This document shows positions 32,386 through 44,999 of a stretch of 64,000 bases of DNA, in pieces (position 1 is the stretch's first letter; each line of letters starts with the position of its first letter). The DNA is from Isoetes taiwanensis (lineage: Eukaryota > Streptophyta > Lycopodiopsida > Isoetales > Isoetaceae). Under the pieces are notes generated by a model that was not told where the DNA came from, searched no databases, and was given only the letters and a program-made list of their open reading frames with translations. The DNA is taken from NCBI GenBank assembly GCA_021234155.1, contig JAJEKV010000030.1, positions 7,991,890-8,055,889 of the forward strand. Direction: 5' to 3'. Position numbers and translations under genes: made by a program.

Positions 32386-34142
32386 TTGGTATCAGAGCCA
32401 GGTTGTTTGAAATGTCTAGTAGGTTTGGAGCTGCACTTCTAAATGGAATTAAGGTTTATGAAGGGGGCCCTGGATTTCAAATCTGGAAAGAACAAATGAA
32501 AAATGTTCTTGAGAATGAAAATCTGTGGGAACTAGTTATGGTGCCCGGCGTTGCCGGGCATAACTACAATTTTATTCTAGAATTATATGAATAAGATGTA
32601 GGATTTAGTAACGTATGTAGGGCCACCAATCATGCTCCGTTTAAGTTATTGTCCAAGTTGGATGTCATATTTACAATTGTCGAAAGGTCAAACAATTGCA
32701 ACTATTGAGATTCAACCACTCTATTTTCTTCATGGCATTTGGATCCATGCAACATAGTTAAAGATCCAACAGTTTCCTTCATTGTAAGATGACAATCGCA
32801 TCTACAACATACGATAAAAGTGGCGTATATATTTTTTACAACAATCATAGCGAAGCCATTGCGACTTGTTTGGTATGTAAAGTAGTCCCTATATAGGTTA
32901 TTTTTATTTGGCATGTTACCATCGCTTTACAAAACCAACGCACTAATTGAGAAGGTTTTCAAATAGAGCATAACCACCACTTTATTGTGATGTTCACTTA
33001 AATGTGTAGCACAACATTTTCAAATCTTGGCGTCAGCTTTCAGGATGTTCTTACAAAACTAACATAATAATTTTCACAACATAATATAGAACATTATTAT
33101 GACTATGCATTATTAACTTCTATTGGACCATCTGCAATGTGACTCCTTTCACATGCATCTATGCCTTTAGCGTGAAACACGTGGTAAGTTTCAACAAAAA
33201 GTCTATGGACTTATATGGTTACTTGTTCTTTTGTAAAGAGTTGCTATGTGCTTTTTTACACATTAACACAGACTTTTGCAAACCTTGGCCATACACACTA
33301 ATTGAGGAGGTTTTCAGATAGAGCATAACCACCACTTTATTGTGATGTTCACTTAAATGTGCATTGTATGCCTTTTAATACATTAACACAACATTTCAAA
33401 TCTTGGCGTCGATTCAGGATGTTCTTACAAAACTAACATAATAATTGAGGATGTTTTCACATACAACATAATATAGAACATTGTGATTATGCATTTTTAA
33501 CTTCTATTGGACCATCTGCAATGTGACTTAACTTAGCAAACCATTTAAAACATAAAATGTATTTCAAGTGGACAAAAAATGAAAAGTATTAAAAAAAGGG
33601 TGACAATTAGGCAGTACCACACTGTAATTTTGACTAAGCCATTTTACTAGCCTTAAAAAGATTAATGTACACTCTTTACTTTGAGTCATGCATCTCCGAG
33701 TGTAAGCCATTTTACCAGCCTTAAAAAGATTAATGTACACTCTTTACTTTGAGTCATGCATCTCCGAGTCTGTTTATAGCCAGCCAAGTGCAGTGTTTGA
33801 AATTCTTACCTAGTTCTTCAACATCGTTCTAGAGCCCTGTTAGCACCTGATTAACAAAAAGGACAATATATTGTTCTTACCATACTTTTTCGTAGACTGG
33901 AGATTCTTATATTATCATATTCCCCCATCAACCTAATGCAATGTGGTCTTCTATGGACATTAATAAAGACCAACGAAGACCACTCTTATGATGTACTTCA
34001 TAAATGACAGAGCATATGCAACAATACTAAAGGGCAAGAACATGCATCGTCACTTTATCGTGCTTAGTGTGTTGCTAAGTTTGATGTAAACATATTAAGA
34101 ATGAAGCAACGAAGATCATAATGATAAGAACACTTTATATGC

Positions 34143-34530
34143 TCAATTTTTACTGCATTCTTGCTTCTGGATTAATGCATCTATAAATGCAATCCATACA
34201 TCATCATCTTTGAGTTGCGCACTCCCTGATCGTGGTGCAATATGTGCTCCTAGACCCTCATGCAAAGATATCAAGAATGATGCTAAGAAAACTCTATATA
34301 TAGAACGTTTAATTCTACATTCTACTTGTAGACTGTTGCACCTGTAAATGCAGTCTTTGCATCTCTCTTTTAGTTGTGCACTTCCTGACAATGGAGCAAT
34401 ATGTGCTCCTAGAGTTGTTCACTATAAATGCAACCTGCAATGTTGGGGCAGTAAGAGCTAGTTTAGCAATACTGACATTTTCAATTGAAATGGCAGACCA
34501 TATTGCAAGATCAGAAATCCCAAGCATAAT
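34143..34530. repeat. duplicated block inside the Helitron
   Basis: Two diverged copies of about 160 bp share AATATGTGCTCCTAGA and a preceding TAAATGCA...TTTGCATC-like segment. They are non-coding and may descend from a captured host fragment. Confidence 0.45.
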
Positions 34531-36201
34531 GAACGTTTCGAACTTGTTAAAGGCATTTTAAATTAAATACCATGTAGACTGTCTTAGGGATCATCTTGTA
34601 CAGTAGAGATTTACGGGAAAATATAAAATAGAACATAAAATATGGTGACATTATGCTGTGCAGGCAACCACTTTTAAGAAGCCTCTAATTACCATAAAAC
34701 TCTTCATGAACTTCGAAAAAGCACATTCACAAAGAGAAACATACTTCAAAACAGACACATGCAGAGAAAGACAGCCACACACATCAAAATGAAATAGAAC
34801 AATAACATTCAGATTGTATTGAATAGACACTTAGTGTTTAGACGTTGAAAAATGAACTCCCAAGTGAACTCCAATCTTTCTAACTAAGATAAACTCAAAT
34901 TACATAGGGAAACAATATTACCTAATATTGGACACCTGCTCCAATGCATGCAACGTCAAAGCAAGTAATATTCCTGGTATCACATAAAGCATGAAAGCAA
35001 AAGAAACATGATCAAGCATTCCAAGTTATCCATACTCATGCATACTACAGCTCCAAATTCGTTACTTAGAAACTAAAGCAGACGTCATCTGATTGGTGAA
35101 AGATTTAGAGCTTTGCTTCTTAATATAAGTTAGAAGAATAGTATATCTTGAACCCAATAATATCTTTTACAGTACATCTAGAAGTAGGCAATCATACTAC
35201 AGTCTGGACTCAATGCTTCATACCTTCACTGTAACCATTCAATGTTGAAGCATTGCTGCTATGAATTCGCAATAATGCATTTTATTCACTAACAATAAGG
35301 AAATATTATTTGCAAAAGGAAATGAGGTGAATGAGAGATGTCAAATGTTCAGTTTGTTGCAGGAACCTATAAAACATGTATTTTATCTGCCCAAGTTTAG
35401 GTCTACACCTCTATTTTTTAAGAGCTGTAAAATTGAAACCTTTTCCACTCCAGATATTATGCGATCATAAACAGGTGCTTCACATTACATAATCTTAACA
35501 ACACAATAAAAAGACATGCCTCGCTCTAGGAATGTCCAGCAAATCTATTTGGTCTGACTAAGTTTACGCTGCACTCATTAAGCCTCTATTTTTTATAAAT
35601 ATAAAGTGATAAGTACATGTAAGATTGAAAGCAATACCTAGTCTGCTCCAGATTTCGATGCGATCATGAAGAGTCCTAGTTTTACATTATGCAGCCTTAA
35701 CAACACAAAGGAGCCTTGTTAATGCTTGCAAAAAAAGTTGAGCAGATTGTATTCTAAATTTTCAAAAAGAAAGAATACAACCCTTTGCTGTTTTGCTTCC
35801 AAAGCTCTGCCTCTCGCAATGGTAAAATAGTGTAAGATCCAAATTTTCCACAACAATCTGCTTGCTTGATAGAAATGGTAATAACATAAGCCCCAATTCA
35901 TATTCCAAAGTTATGAAATGAAGCAAGGCAGGAGCAGGAAATCATGGACGTTTTTGTAGCCTGCATTTTGGCCAAGAAAAACATGATCAAGTCATCATAA
36001 ACAAAACGTAGAAATACCTACTGCAAGGGAAACATATTTTGAAAGGTAAAAAAGAAAAAGCAAAGGAGGCTCAAAATTGCCGCCCAGATCCTCCTGTATG
36101 CAAAATTGTGCCAAGTTCAAAAAAACATACCAACCACAGGGATGAGAAGATTATCCAGGAATCTTGGCATGCATGCCGACATGCTGAAAGAAAAAACTTG
36201 C

Positions 36202-36444
36202 TTAAAGATAGAAACCCTTTCGGTGCTCATGCTGCCAAAAAAAATTCCTTATCCCTTTCAGAATGTCTACAATCTCGTTCAATTCTGGTAGCCTCAAACA
36301 ATAAAGCTGTACCTCAAAGGGCTCCAAAACTTTACGGGGATCCATATTCTTCCCTCGAATACCCATACCCAGCGTAGCCATATTAGGTCTTTCGTCCATG
36401 TTAGAAAGCAGAAAGATTGGACTAATCAAAATTCTATTTAGCAA
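36202..36444 (-). pseudogene. possible captured gene fragment in the Helitron
   Basis: An open minus-strand stretch of 80 codons contains RPNMATLGMGIRGKN and LPELNEIVDILKGIRNFF, followed by intron-like AT-rich DNA toward lower coordinates. Gene capture in the transcriptional sense of the Helitron is common in plants. The source gene is not recognised, and the open frame may be chance. Confidence 0.3.
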
Positions 36445-37642
36445 GCTTGCTGATGAGATTCGGATTCTGCCTCTGATTGCGGAATGACCTTTGGCCTATA
36501 ATCGTAGCATAAGCATGTCGAAAATTGAAAGGGAACAAATCGATTGGAAAGAGCAATATTAAAATGAAATCTCGATTTTTGGCAAATCGGATTTTATTTC
36601 CGGCAACAAAAAGCCCCACAACCATAGAAAAATCTGCTAAAAAAAAAATCCAAAAATGTTTTTCTCCAGACCGGAAACTTTCAAATTAACAAGATTGATT
36701 ACTAGCTGAAACTAAATCTAGTAATACTAATGGAACAGTGAGTTTGGTTGCAGGAAGAAGGGAGAGTAATGCTTCTGATGAAGCATCTGCAGCAGAAGGC
36801 TTAAATGCAACTGCAACAAGCAATATTGGTGGTGGTTTTGTTGGTGTGGACAAAGCAAAGTTGAAAGAAGCCTATGCAATTTTAACTAGCAAAGTAGGAG
36901 CTTCCATTCTACTGAAGGTTAGAGGTAAAACTCCTGCAGAAATTTGGAAATATCTTCTCAAGCATTATGAAGAAAAGAGTTCATCTCAAATTGACATTTT
37001 AGATAAAGAATTAAGGAAGCTTAGACTTAGAGAAGAGGATGACTTGACTGTTTTCTTCTCAAAGTTTGATAATATAGTGGCAGATCTAGAAGGTGCAGGT
37101 GTGATCATGACAGATCAGCAAAAACTTTTGCATGTGGCCAGGGCAGTTGGAGAGAACAAGCAGTTAGCCACATTAATCAGGAATGTAGCCAGAAGTAGGG
37201 AAGTTGCTGAGGAGATGATAAGGACTGAATTTGAACAAAACAAAATCCTAACAGATGATGTTGATGAAAATGTTGAAGTTCTTTATGCAGGTAGATCTAA
37301 GTATAAAGGGAGCAGCACAAAACAAGCAAAACAAAAGGGGAATATCGGTCCTTGCTATCACTGCAAAGCACATGGCCACTGAAAGGCTGAATGCCCTAAA
37401 CTCAAAGAGGTTGAATGCTATAACTGTGGTGGCAAAGGCCATTTTGCAAACAGGTGCTCTAGCAGCAAAGGAAGGAGAGGCAAGCCAAATAAAGGAAAAC
37501 AAGCAAAAGGTGTGGAAGGTAGGAACCAGGGGTAAATCTGACCCAAGAAATTGAAGAAGGAAGTAGTGAAGATGATAAGGACGCTGAGATAAGTAATATT
37601 TCTGTTGATAATTCTAGAAAGCAATCTAATGATGCAAATGAT

Positions 37643-38902
37643 ATGTTGATATTAGATAGTGGAGCAGAGAAAACAGTAACAGGGTTTGCCAAACTTCTTA
37701 AGGATGAGAAACATGAGAGAAGAGGCTACATCAGATTGGGGAATGGAGGCTTGCAAAAGATTCAACTTTCTGGAACTTTAGAATTATTTGATCTTCAAGG
37801 AAATGCAGTTATCTTAAAGGATGTTTTGTGTGTACCTACATTAGTGAGAAATTTGATTTCAATCAGCCAGCTTGTGGATATGGAATATACTGTCATATTT
37901 GACAGAAAGAAATGTACTATTATGATGCATAATGAAGTGAAATTTCTGGGAAAAAGAGTAGGAAACCTTTTTGGTTTGAAAAATAATCAGTTGCCATGTG
38001 TAAATGCAATTATAGGTTCAGATATCAACATTTGGCATCAAAGATTATATCATACAAGTAACAAAAACATTCTGGCCATGGCAAAACAGGGATTAATCGA
38101 GCACTGCCAAATTGAGAATGAAAACAAATTGTGCTATGGTTGTATGGTTGAGAAACATACCAGATTACCATTCAAAAAATCAAGTAAGAGAGCTAAGAGA
38201 ATCTTGGAAGTGGTGCATAGAGACCTATGTGGACCTCTTAATGTAAGAGGTATTACAGGTAAAAAATATTTTATTACATTCATAGATGACTTTAGTCGAA
38301 AAGCCAAAGTAAACTGCTTGAGAACAAAAGATGAAGCTTTTGAGGCCTTCAAAAATTATGTTGCAGAAGCAGAGCTTGAAACAGGAAACAAAGTGAAGTG
38401 TGTAAGATCAGATAGGGGAGGAGAATACTTGTCAACAAGATTTAAAGCTTATTGCAAAGCAAGGGGAATAAAGAGGCAATTAACGTGCTCTCATTCTCCA
38501 CAACAAAATGGTGTGGCAGAGAGGAAGAACAGGACAATATTAAATGCAGTGAGAGCAATGATTAAACATACAGGGTTGCCAAACTTCTTATGGGAAGAGG
38601 CAGTTAGAACTACAGTTGAGGTACAAAATATACTTCCATCAGTAAGTATTAATGGATCTTTACCTGAGATACTTTGGTCTGGTAATAAGCCAAATTATGA
38701 CAAGCTAAAAAGTTATGGATGTCTAGGTTTTGTGCATATTCCTAAAGAGCAAAGGAAGAAACTTGATGATAGAGCTTTAATAGCCTATCTTGTTGGATAT
38801 GATGAGCACTCTAAAGCCTATAGGCTGTTTGATCCTGCAAGAAGAAAAGTAGTAGCTAGCAGGGATGTTGTCTTTGATGAAAGTCAACTGTCAACATTAT
38901 AA
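37643..38902 (+). pseudogene. copia protease and integrase (POL 5' part)
   Basis: The aspartic protease site DSGAEKTVTG is at the start (IL-LDSGA context). The integrase zinc finger is HQRLYH...C-x2-C around 38,030-38,140 (CYGCMVEKH). The catalytic triad is visible: D in HRDLCGPL, D in FIDDFSRK, and the DDE-type E in NGVAERKNRT, with RSDRGGEYLS between. The region ends at a TAA (38,900) caused by a frameshift relative to downstream POL. The enzyme would cut new ends and join cDNA to the host chromosome. The 419 codons up to here are intact. Confidence 0.9.
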
Positions 38903-40837
38903 AGATTGTAAATCAGCTGATGTGACAGTCAAGCAAAGGGAATCATCTCAAGATGCACAGTCATTTGACAAACTAACCAGCATTTATGATGATGATCTTG
39001 AAACTAATGCAACAGTTTTGCAGGATTGCAGATGTACAGATAGAACAATCACAAGAGGAAGGACAAATCATTGCACAAGAGGAGCAAACAACAAAAGCCA
39101 AAGCTCGGGTTGGGAGAAGAACTAATGCTCAAATACTACAAGACGAGGCAAAAGAGGTAAATACTGATTTATTTGGTAGAGATCCCTCAGGTAGAAGCAG
39201 GAGATTGAAACATAATGCAGCAGAGATAAATATCATTGAGATATTAGCAATGTTAGACTGTGAAGTTCCCAAATCATTCAAAGAAGCTATGGAGAGTTCA
39301 GATGCAAATCATTGGGTTAAGGCAATGGAAGAAGAACTTGAAACCTTTGAAATTGCTTTCAAGAGAACTGAAACCTTTGAATTAGTATACCTACCTAATG
39401 GTAGAAATGTTGTAGGATGCAAATGGATATAGAAAATTAAGCAGAGTACTGAAGGAGACAAGATAAAGCACAAAGCAAGACTAGTGGCCCAAGGTTTTTC
39501 CCAAAAACAAGGATTGATTATGATGATACCTTTTTTCCTATAGTGAAGATGACAAGCATAAGAATGCTGCTAGCAATGGCAAATGCTCAAAACTTAGAGG
39601 CACATCACATGGATGTTACCACTGCTTTCCTTAATGCAAAACTAGAAGAGGATATATATATGAAACAACCTCCAGGGTTTGAACAAAGGAAAAACAAAGT
39701 GTGGAAATTAAAAAGAGTTGTTTATGGGCTGAAACAATCACCTAGGAAATGGTATTTGTGCATGGATACATATTTGAGGGAGCAGGGTTTCACTAAACTC
39801 AAAGATGATGGAAATATATATTTGTTTAAAGAAGGTGCAGAATTCTGTTATATAGCTTTGTATGTGGATGATAATGTGATGATCAGCAGTAACCTTGAAA
39901 TATTACAAAAGTGCAAAGACATATTGAAAAGCAGATTCAAAATGAGTGATTTGGGGGAACTTAAAAGGTTTTTAGGGATAGAAGTATATAGGGACAGAAG
40001 CAATAAGATTATGACTCTGTCACAAGGGCAGAATATTATGGGAATACTCAAAAGATTCAACATGGAAAATTGCAAAGAGGTAAAAACCCCAATGGTGCCA
40101 GGGAACAAAATATCAATGGATCAATGTCCTCAAACAGATAAAGAGAAGAATGAAGTTCAACATTTGCCTTACAGGGAATTAATAGGATGTCTCCTTTATT
40201 TGGCAAATAGTACAAGGCCTGATATTTCATATGCTGTCAATATATTGAGCAGATATTGCAACAATTTTGGTATAATGCATTGGAAAGCTGCAAAAAAAGT
40301 GATTAGGTATTTGAAGGGGACAGTAAATCATGGAATCATGTTTAATTCCAATAATATTAGACTTGAATCTTATTGTGATTCAGACTGGGGAGGGGATCCA
40401 GATGAAAGAAAGTCTACATCTGGATTTGTTTTAATGTTAGGTGGCCCTATTTCATGGAAATGTAAGAAACAAAGTGCCATAGCACTTTCATCTGCAGAAG
40501 CAGAATATCTGTTACAACACTTGCAGCTAAAGAAATGGTCTGGAGCAGAAGACTATTGAATGAGATTGGAATGCAACAAGAAGATCCATTAATATTATTT
40601 TCTGACAGCACAAGTTGTATTGCTATGACCATAAATCCCATTTTGCATGAAAGGACAAAGCATATTGAACTGGAGGCACATTTTATCAGAGATCTGGTGA
40701 GTAAGAATATTATACAGGTTCAATATGTACAAACAGATAAGCAACTAGCAGACATACTTATCAAGCCATTAGCAGAGCCAAAGTTTAAATATCTGAGAAG
40801 TTTGATCAGTTGCAAAGATTATAATATGAAGGGAGAG
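38903..40837 (+). pseudogene. copia reverse transcriptase and RNase H (POL 3' part)
   Basis: Spread over several frames. FKEAMESSDANHWVKAMEEE (about 39,280) is followed by a TAG replacing the expected lysine codon near GCKWI (39,431), and a shift near 39,500. The RT core is in 39,543-40,559: HHMDVTTAFLNAKLEEDIYM and PPGFEQ, then YVDDNVMIS with the YVDD catalytic box. RNase H follows: SYCDSDWGGDPDERKST and ALSSAEAEY. The last part (40,535-40,840) ends SLISCKDYNMKGE before the purine tract. It cannot be translated as one protein. Confidence 0.9.
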
Positions 40838-41491
40838 TGAAGGGAATTGGTTCATATTATAATATTATGATGCAGTTCTCTTAGCCAGAATTGTTTCTGG
40901 TTAACTAAAGTTCTAGAAGGAAAAACATTATAAGAATGTTTAGGATCATATAATGAAAATCTAACAGGTTGCATTGGGTGCATGTGCATGAATGCAAAGT
41001 TAGAACTAAGCCTGGTTATGGAGTTAAGTTCGATATATGAAGTTCAATGGTGAAAGTTATCTTATGGTGAAAGTTCAATGGTCCAAAGAAAACATAAGGT
41101 AATGGTTCGATATGCATGTTAATACGAACCTTAGGTTTCAATGGTTTAGAGACAGTTATAAATGGCGGTCAAATAAGCTCGAGCCAAGTTACAAATTCAA
41201 ATATAGCACTGTGCGAAACCGACGCTATAGATCGGTGCCGATTCCATGAGAATTGTTGCCGGATTATAAATACATAAAGAAGTATCAGATCGCCGTTGAG
41301 CAGGTTGTTCTGTGCAAAAGGATTCATTCAAAATGAATGCCTGAGCTCTCGAATGTAAATAAGTTCCTTAAGTTCATTAGGCAATAAGTTCATTATCTAC
41401 TTGCATTAGTGTGTCCTTGTTTAAATTGATATTTCGCAAGCATAGACCATTGAATAAAATTGAATAGACATTTCTTGTTAAGATCCTAACA
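40838..41491 (+). repeat. copia 3' LTR
   Basis: 654 bp, about 98% identical by eye to the 5' LTR. A 6-8 bp deletion in a GTTCCTTxxxAAGTTCATT segment accounts for the length difference. Confidence 0.92.
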
Positions 41492-41496
41492 GAACT

Positions 41497-41650
41497 TGGT
41501 CAGGCTGCTTCACCAAGGTGTACGGCTTTCCTAGGGCATTCAATTTCAGCATGGCAATATTATGATCCTGATACTATAATGAGCGCCTCTAGATCAGTGT
41601 TTGTTTACTATTAGGCTCAGCGATTCTTTTATATATTCCTGAAATTGTAG
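41497..41650 (-). pseudogene. 5' part of the second element's gene X-like ORF, beyond copia
   Basis: The minus strand reads MLKLNALGKPYTLVKQPD from 41,554 and then runs into the GAACT target site. On the other side of copia the frame continues. ATATATAAAAG near 41,625-41,635 lies about 75-80 bp upstream of the ATG, like the TATA spacing in the first element. Confidence 0.5.
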
Positions 41651-41879
41651 GGGCTTTCCTTGGTAGAAGGGAGATAATCTTAAATTTATCGCTGCAGATA
41701 TGGATTTCGTCTTCCTTACGAAGACCTAGGAACATACCGGGCATATGCTATTGGATCTGCTAGGCTATCAGCACTGCTCATTGTTTAATGAATGCACAAG
41801 CAAGCAAGGGCATAGGGGTATTGCTTGCTACTATCGGACAGCCCTAGCACCGCCAATCTCCATGCGGAAGATAGTTAGA

Positions 41880-43565
41880 CACAATTATTATGTGTAGATA
41901 TGAGTGCAGAATTACAAGGGGGACCTCTCTTTCTGGCCGCATGCTACTTTCCACATGCACATTCCAACATCTATTGCTACCACATGGATATTGTTAGGTT
42001 GGACCTATATGTCGATCTATATGATGACATTTAAGAACACGGGCAGTTGGACTGGGTCATGTTACTTGGAGACTGCAATATACACATGGGGATAGAACAT
42101 CTCATGAAGTTTGACCCCTTGGCAAAGGACATACTACAGCTCCGCCCTACAAAGTCTACATGGCCATGGGCGTCAGATGACAGAGCCCACCCAGTCATGC
42201 GCCATGGCAGGCGGTTCCTTCAGCAGTGCAACGTCTTTGACTTGGTCATTTGCAATGGTCTATTGCAATAACCACTCCACCAGCTACACCTGCAGGCAGG
42301 AGAACCAAGGAGGCGGCTCCAGTATCGTGGATTACGTGCCGGTTGCTGAGCAAAGTCTACTCACCTTCCGTCGGCATAGACAGTAAACATGAAGAAGTGG
42401 ACTCAGGTCATCAACCAGTTTTTCTATAGATGGAAACATCATTTCTGACCAATGGGTACAATACGTGCAACAACTCTATGATCCTCTTGGGGTTCAAGAA
42501 GCTATATCCCACAAATGGGAATGGTGCTAGTAATCACAAAGGCATAACTCTCTCAAGGTTTACAACATCTCGCCAATGGCAAAAGCGACAGACTTGGACG
42601 ACATGCAGGCAGAGCTACTTAAATGGGCAGAGCCATCGATAGTACCCATCCTAACTGTATTGTTCAACACAACTTTACAAGACAGATTTTCTTGACAGTG
42701 AACTAGTAGCAGTGTAGTTCCCATCTATAAGGCAGGCGACCCTCATAGCCCAACCAATTACCGAACTATCATGATCAATTTACTATTTGCAAAATTGTTG
42801 GCCAGCATTCTTGAGCAATAGTTGACAATGTGGATGGAGGAGGCAGAAGTGCAAGCCCTCACACAAGCAAGATTCAGACCTCGACACGCCACCATTGATC
42901 ATATTTTTACGCTATGAATTTTAGTTGAGGATAGCAGGAATCACTAACAAGACATGTACTATTGCTTTGTCAATTTTGCAAAGACCTTTGCACTATACCT
43001 GGGAAAAGCTGTGGGAAAGATTGAGGTAGCTGGAGGGGGCTATGAATTTGCAAAATGCAGCGTATAAATTGTATGAGACATGCTCAGGCCAGCTGACACC
43101 ATTAGGACAACCTGTCAACAATAATATTGGGGTTCGCTAGTAGGGATGTCTACTCTTTCCAACGTTGTTTGGATTCAATATTGATCAATTGAAAGGGTGT
43201 CTTGTTGAACAGGGGAGGTGAGAGAGCTCAGCTTGTGCACCAAATTATTAGCCAGCCCACAAATGTCAGCGACGTGAACCTTTTAACCTATATCCCAGAT
43301 GACATGCAACACCACCTAGATGCCCTGGACACTTTTTGCCCTTATCTCCAGAAGATCAAGGATGTATGCACTCAGTTATGTCCTCAAACAGTGCATCGAA
43401 ATGTAACATAATATATCATTGTATAGTTTCTCAACATGCTTATTACTGCCAAGGTTTTCCCCTCAAAAACCCTTCGAGGTGGGGTTTTTTAATCTTGGCA
43501 GTAATACGTTTGTTGTGCTCTTTGATTGGGTCCCATAGGTCTATTGGTCTCCGAGGATGGTAAAA
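41880..43565 (+). mobile_element. LINE remnant (endonuclease, RT fragment and 3' end)
   Basis: APE-type endonuclease pieces: ACYFPHAHSNIY, DLYVDLYDDI, VMLLGDCNIHMG (42,060) and QQCNVFDLVICNG, then SSIVDYV (42,330). RT pieces from 42,620: AVVPIYKAGDPHSPTNYRT-like residues split by shifts, then a fingers region with ARFRPRHATIDHIFTL near 42,890. The catalytic YADD region was not found, so a deletion is likely. The 3' region (43,440-43,565) with ACCCTTCGAGGTGGGGTTTT, GGCAGTAATA and GGTCTATTGGTCTCCGAGGA is shared with copies at 24.3 and 53.6 kb, ending at an ATTCAATTCATT tail. Confidence 0.7.
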
Positions 43566-44500
43566 AGCATTCAATTCATTTCCTATTAGTGAGTTCCAAC
43601 TAAAGGAATCTACAAAAAAATATGACGCACTTGCTAGAACACATGTCTATTATTCATTTATGATCTCAGTATGCACAACATCTTGATGCACATGAATGGA
43701 GAGTATATGCCTACAAGCCAAGTCTTGCACTCACTCATTATCCAGGTAAGAGTTACTTCTTTACTAACCGAATTTAATCAGCATGGAGTATTCTATTACA
43801 CCTAGATCAAACTCTTGTTAGACTTATTCAATTATCTGGATTTGCGAATGCTCTATGTCATCCTTGATAGTTTATACATTAATTCTGCAATCTTGCAAAG
43901 ATAATACAATTTCTGTTTTTAGCCAAAATCAAATGGTAGAAGTCCAACATCGAATATCAATTCTGCTCTTGATCAAGAAACACTTGTTTACATCTTATTA
44001 TCACTAAAGATAGACTATTATTATGCTTTTGACGTCAACATAATCCTAAATGCTTAGTAATTACTGTCGTGTTATGGTCATTAGAGATGTATATAAGCCT
44101 CAAGTATTGAACATGCCAATCTGAACCTCCAAAAGTCATTTTATGAGAAGCATTCTTTTGTTATGCATTCTACTTATGCCGCATTTAGTAATTCATATTT
44201 AACTCCCTAATCATGGGATCTGATTTCAGAGGCCAATGCCATTTGATATTTTATAGCTCAGTTCAACACTGAGATCCAACTAGCCTAAAGAACTATTCTA
44301 CATGTTAATGATGACAAAACCTGAGATCATAGGGGTTGACTCTATTATAGACTTTTAACCCAATCTTTCTTCTGTCTAGGTAAGAACGACTCCATTTATT
44401 TTAAGCATGTATGCAACCATAACTCGGGCCGAATGTATTAGATATTACTTTTCAGATAAGCAACATGCAATATTTATTTAAAAGAACCTGATAAGCATTA
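43566..44500. other. no gene seen
   Basis: AT-rich, non-coding on both strands as far as I can read. Confidence 0.45.
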
Positions 44501-44780
44501 GGTCCTCTTCCATATCCTGTCTTAGTGGAGTCATATAATCATCTTGGTGCCTCTTGGCCCTCTTAGGTTTTCCACTCTTTCATCTCCATTAAAATGGTTC
44601 TTTTTTACCATAGCCACCTCTAGCACTAAGAGCATCCATAGAATAGAGTACACCTTGGTCTTCAACAACAAATTCTTCAAACTCGCGTCTAAGAGCTTCC
44701 CTGTTAAGCTCTTCTTCTCTGGACCCAGAAGTCTCACAACCATCTGCATCATAACCCATCCTTTGGATTCAAGTATCTAA
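44500..44780 (-). pseudogene. exon-like fragment of an unknown protein
   Basis: One minus-strand frame reads SREEELNREALRREFEEFVV then DQGVLYSMDALSARGGYGKK. After a TAA and shift comes KPKRAKRHQDDYMTPLRQDM then EEDLMLI. The charged, helix-like composition looks like real protein rather than chance, but no family is recognised. Frame breaks suggest a decayed exon or captured fragment. Confidence 0.35.
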
Positions 44781-44999
44781 AAATTCATACAATTCTAAAG
44801 TCTATCTCGATCAGACAGTGCCCGCTCAACTTCAATATTAAGCATGGAGTCATTTAAGTCTGGTGGTTAAACGATTGACTACTATGACTTGGAGTTAGCC
44901 ATAAAAACTTGCTTTGCCCAATTCAATGCCTTTAACACTTGGACTTATCCAAGCATAATTTTAGTAAGGTTACTAGAAAAAGGCCCGCCTTTAACACTT

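Larger units (their letters stand above)
32532..36698 (-). mobile_element. non-autonomous Helitron (4,167 bp) inside copia GAG
   Basis: Read on the minus strand it begins TCAATCTTG at 36,698 and ends CTAG at 32,535-32,532. A GCCCGGC-AAC-GCCGGGC hairpin (32,543-32,559) lies 7 nt before the CTAG. The insertion is between A (complement at 36,699) and T (complement at 32,531), the A^T target of Helitrons, without target duplication. The copia GAG frame is unbroken when the two flanks are read together. No Rep/helicase is present. The interior holds two copies of a block of about 200 bp (32,946-33,150 and 33,299-33,530), a 65-bp tandem pair (33,640-33,768) and possible captured exons. Confidence 0.85.
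32412..37555 (+). pseudogene. copia GAG, split by the Helitron
   Basis: The 5' part (32,412-32,531) starts MSSRFGAALLNGIKVYEG and has the FQIWKEQMKNVL motif typical of copia GAG. The 3' part resumes at 36,699 with the UBN2-like region (AYAILTSKVGASILLKV, IWKYLLKHYEEKS, LRKLRLREEDDLTVFF). Two CCHC knuckles follow: CYHCKAHGH near 37,360 and CYNCGGKGHFANRC near 37,420. A TGA at 37,381 cuts the first knuckle and a frameshift follows. Apart from those lesions the frame is continuous across the Helitron junction. Confidence 0.85.
31726..41491 (+). mobile_element. Ty1/copia LTR retrotransposon, nearly complete
   Basis: The LTRs are 31,726-32,385 and 40,838-41,491, both TG...CA. GAACT is duplicated at 31,721-31,725 and 41,492-41,496. 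The primer site TGGTATCAGAGC (32,387-32,398) matches initiator tRNA-Met, and a purine tract ATGAAGGGAGAG ends at 40,837. Internal order GAG, protease, integrase, RT, RNase H is the copia order. By eye the LTRs differ at about 14 sites plus a small indel (about 2%), so the insertion is fairly young. A 4,167-bp Helitron interrupts GAG. Several stops and shifts show it is no longer autonomous. It was inserted into gene X of the second H3-bearing element. Confidence 0.93.
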
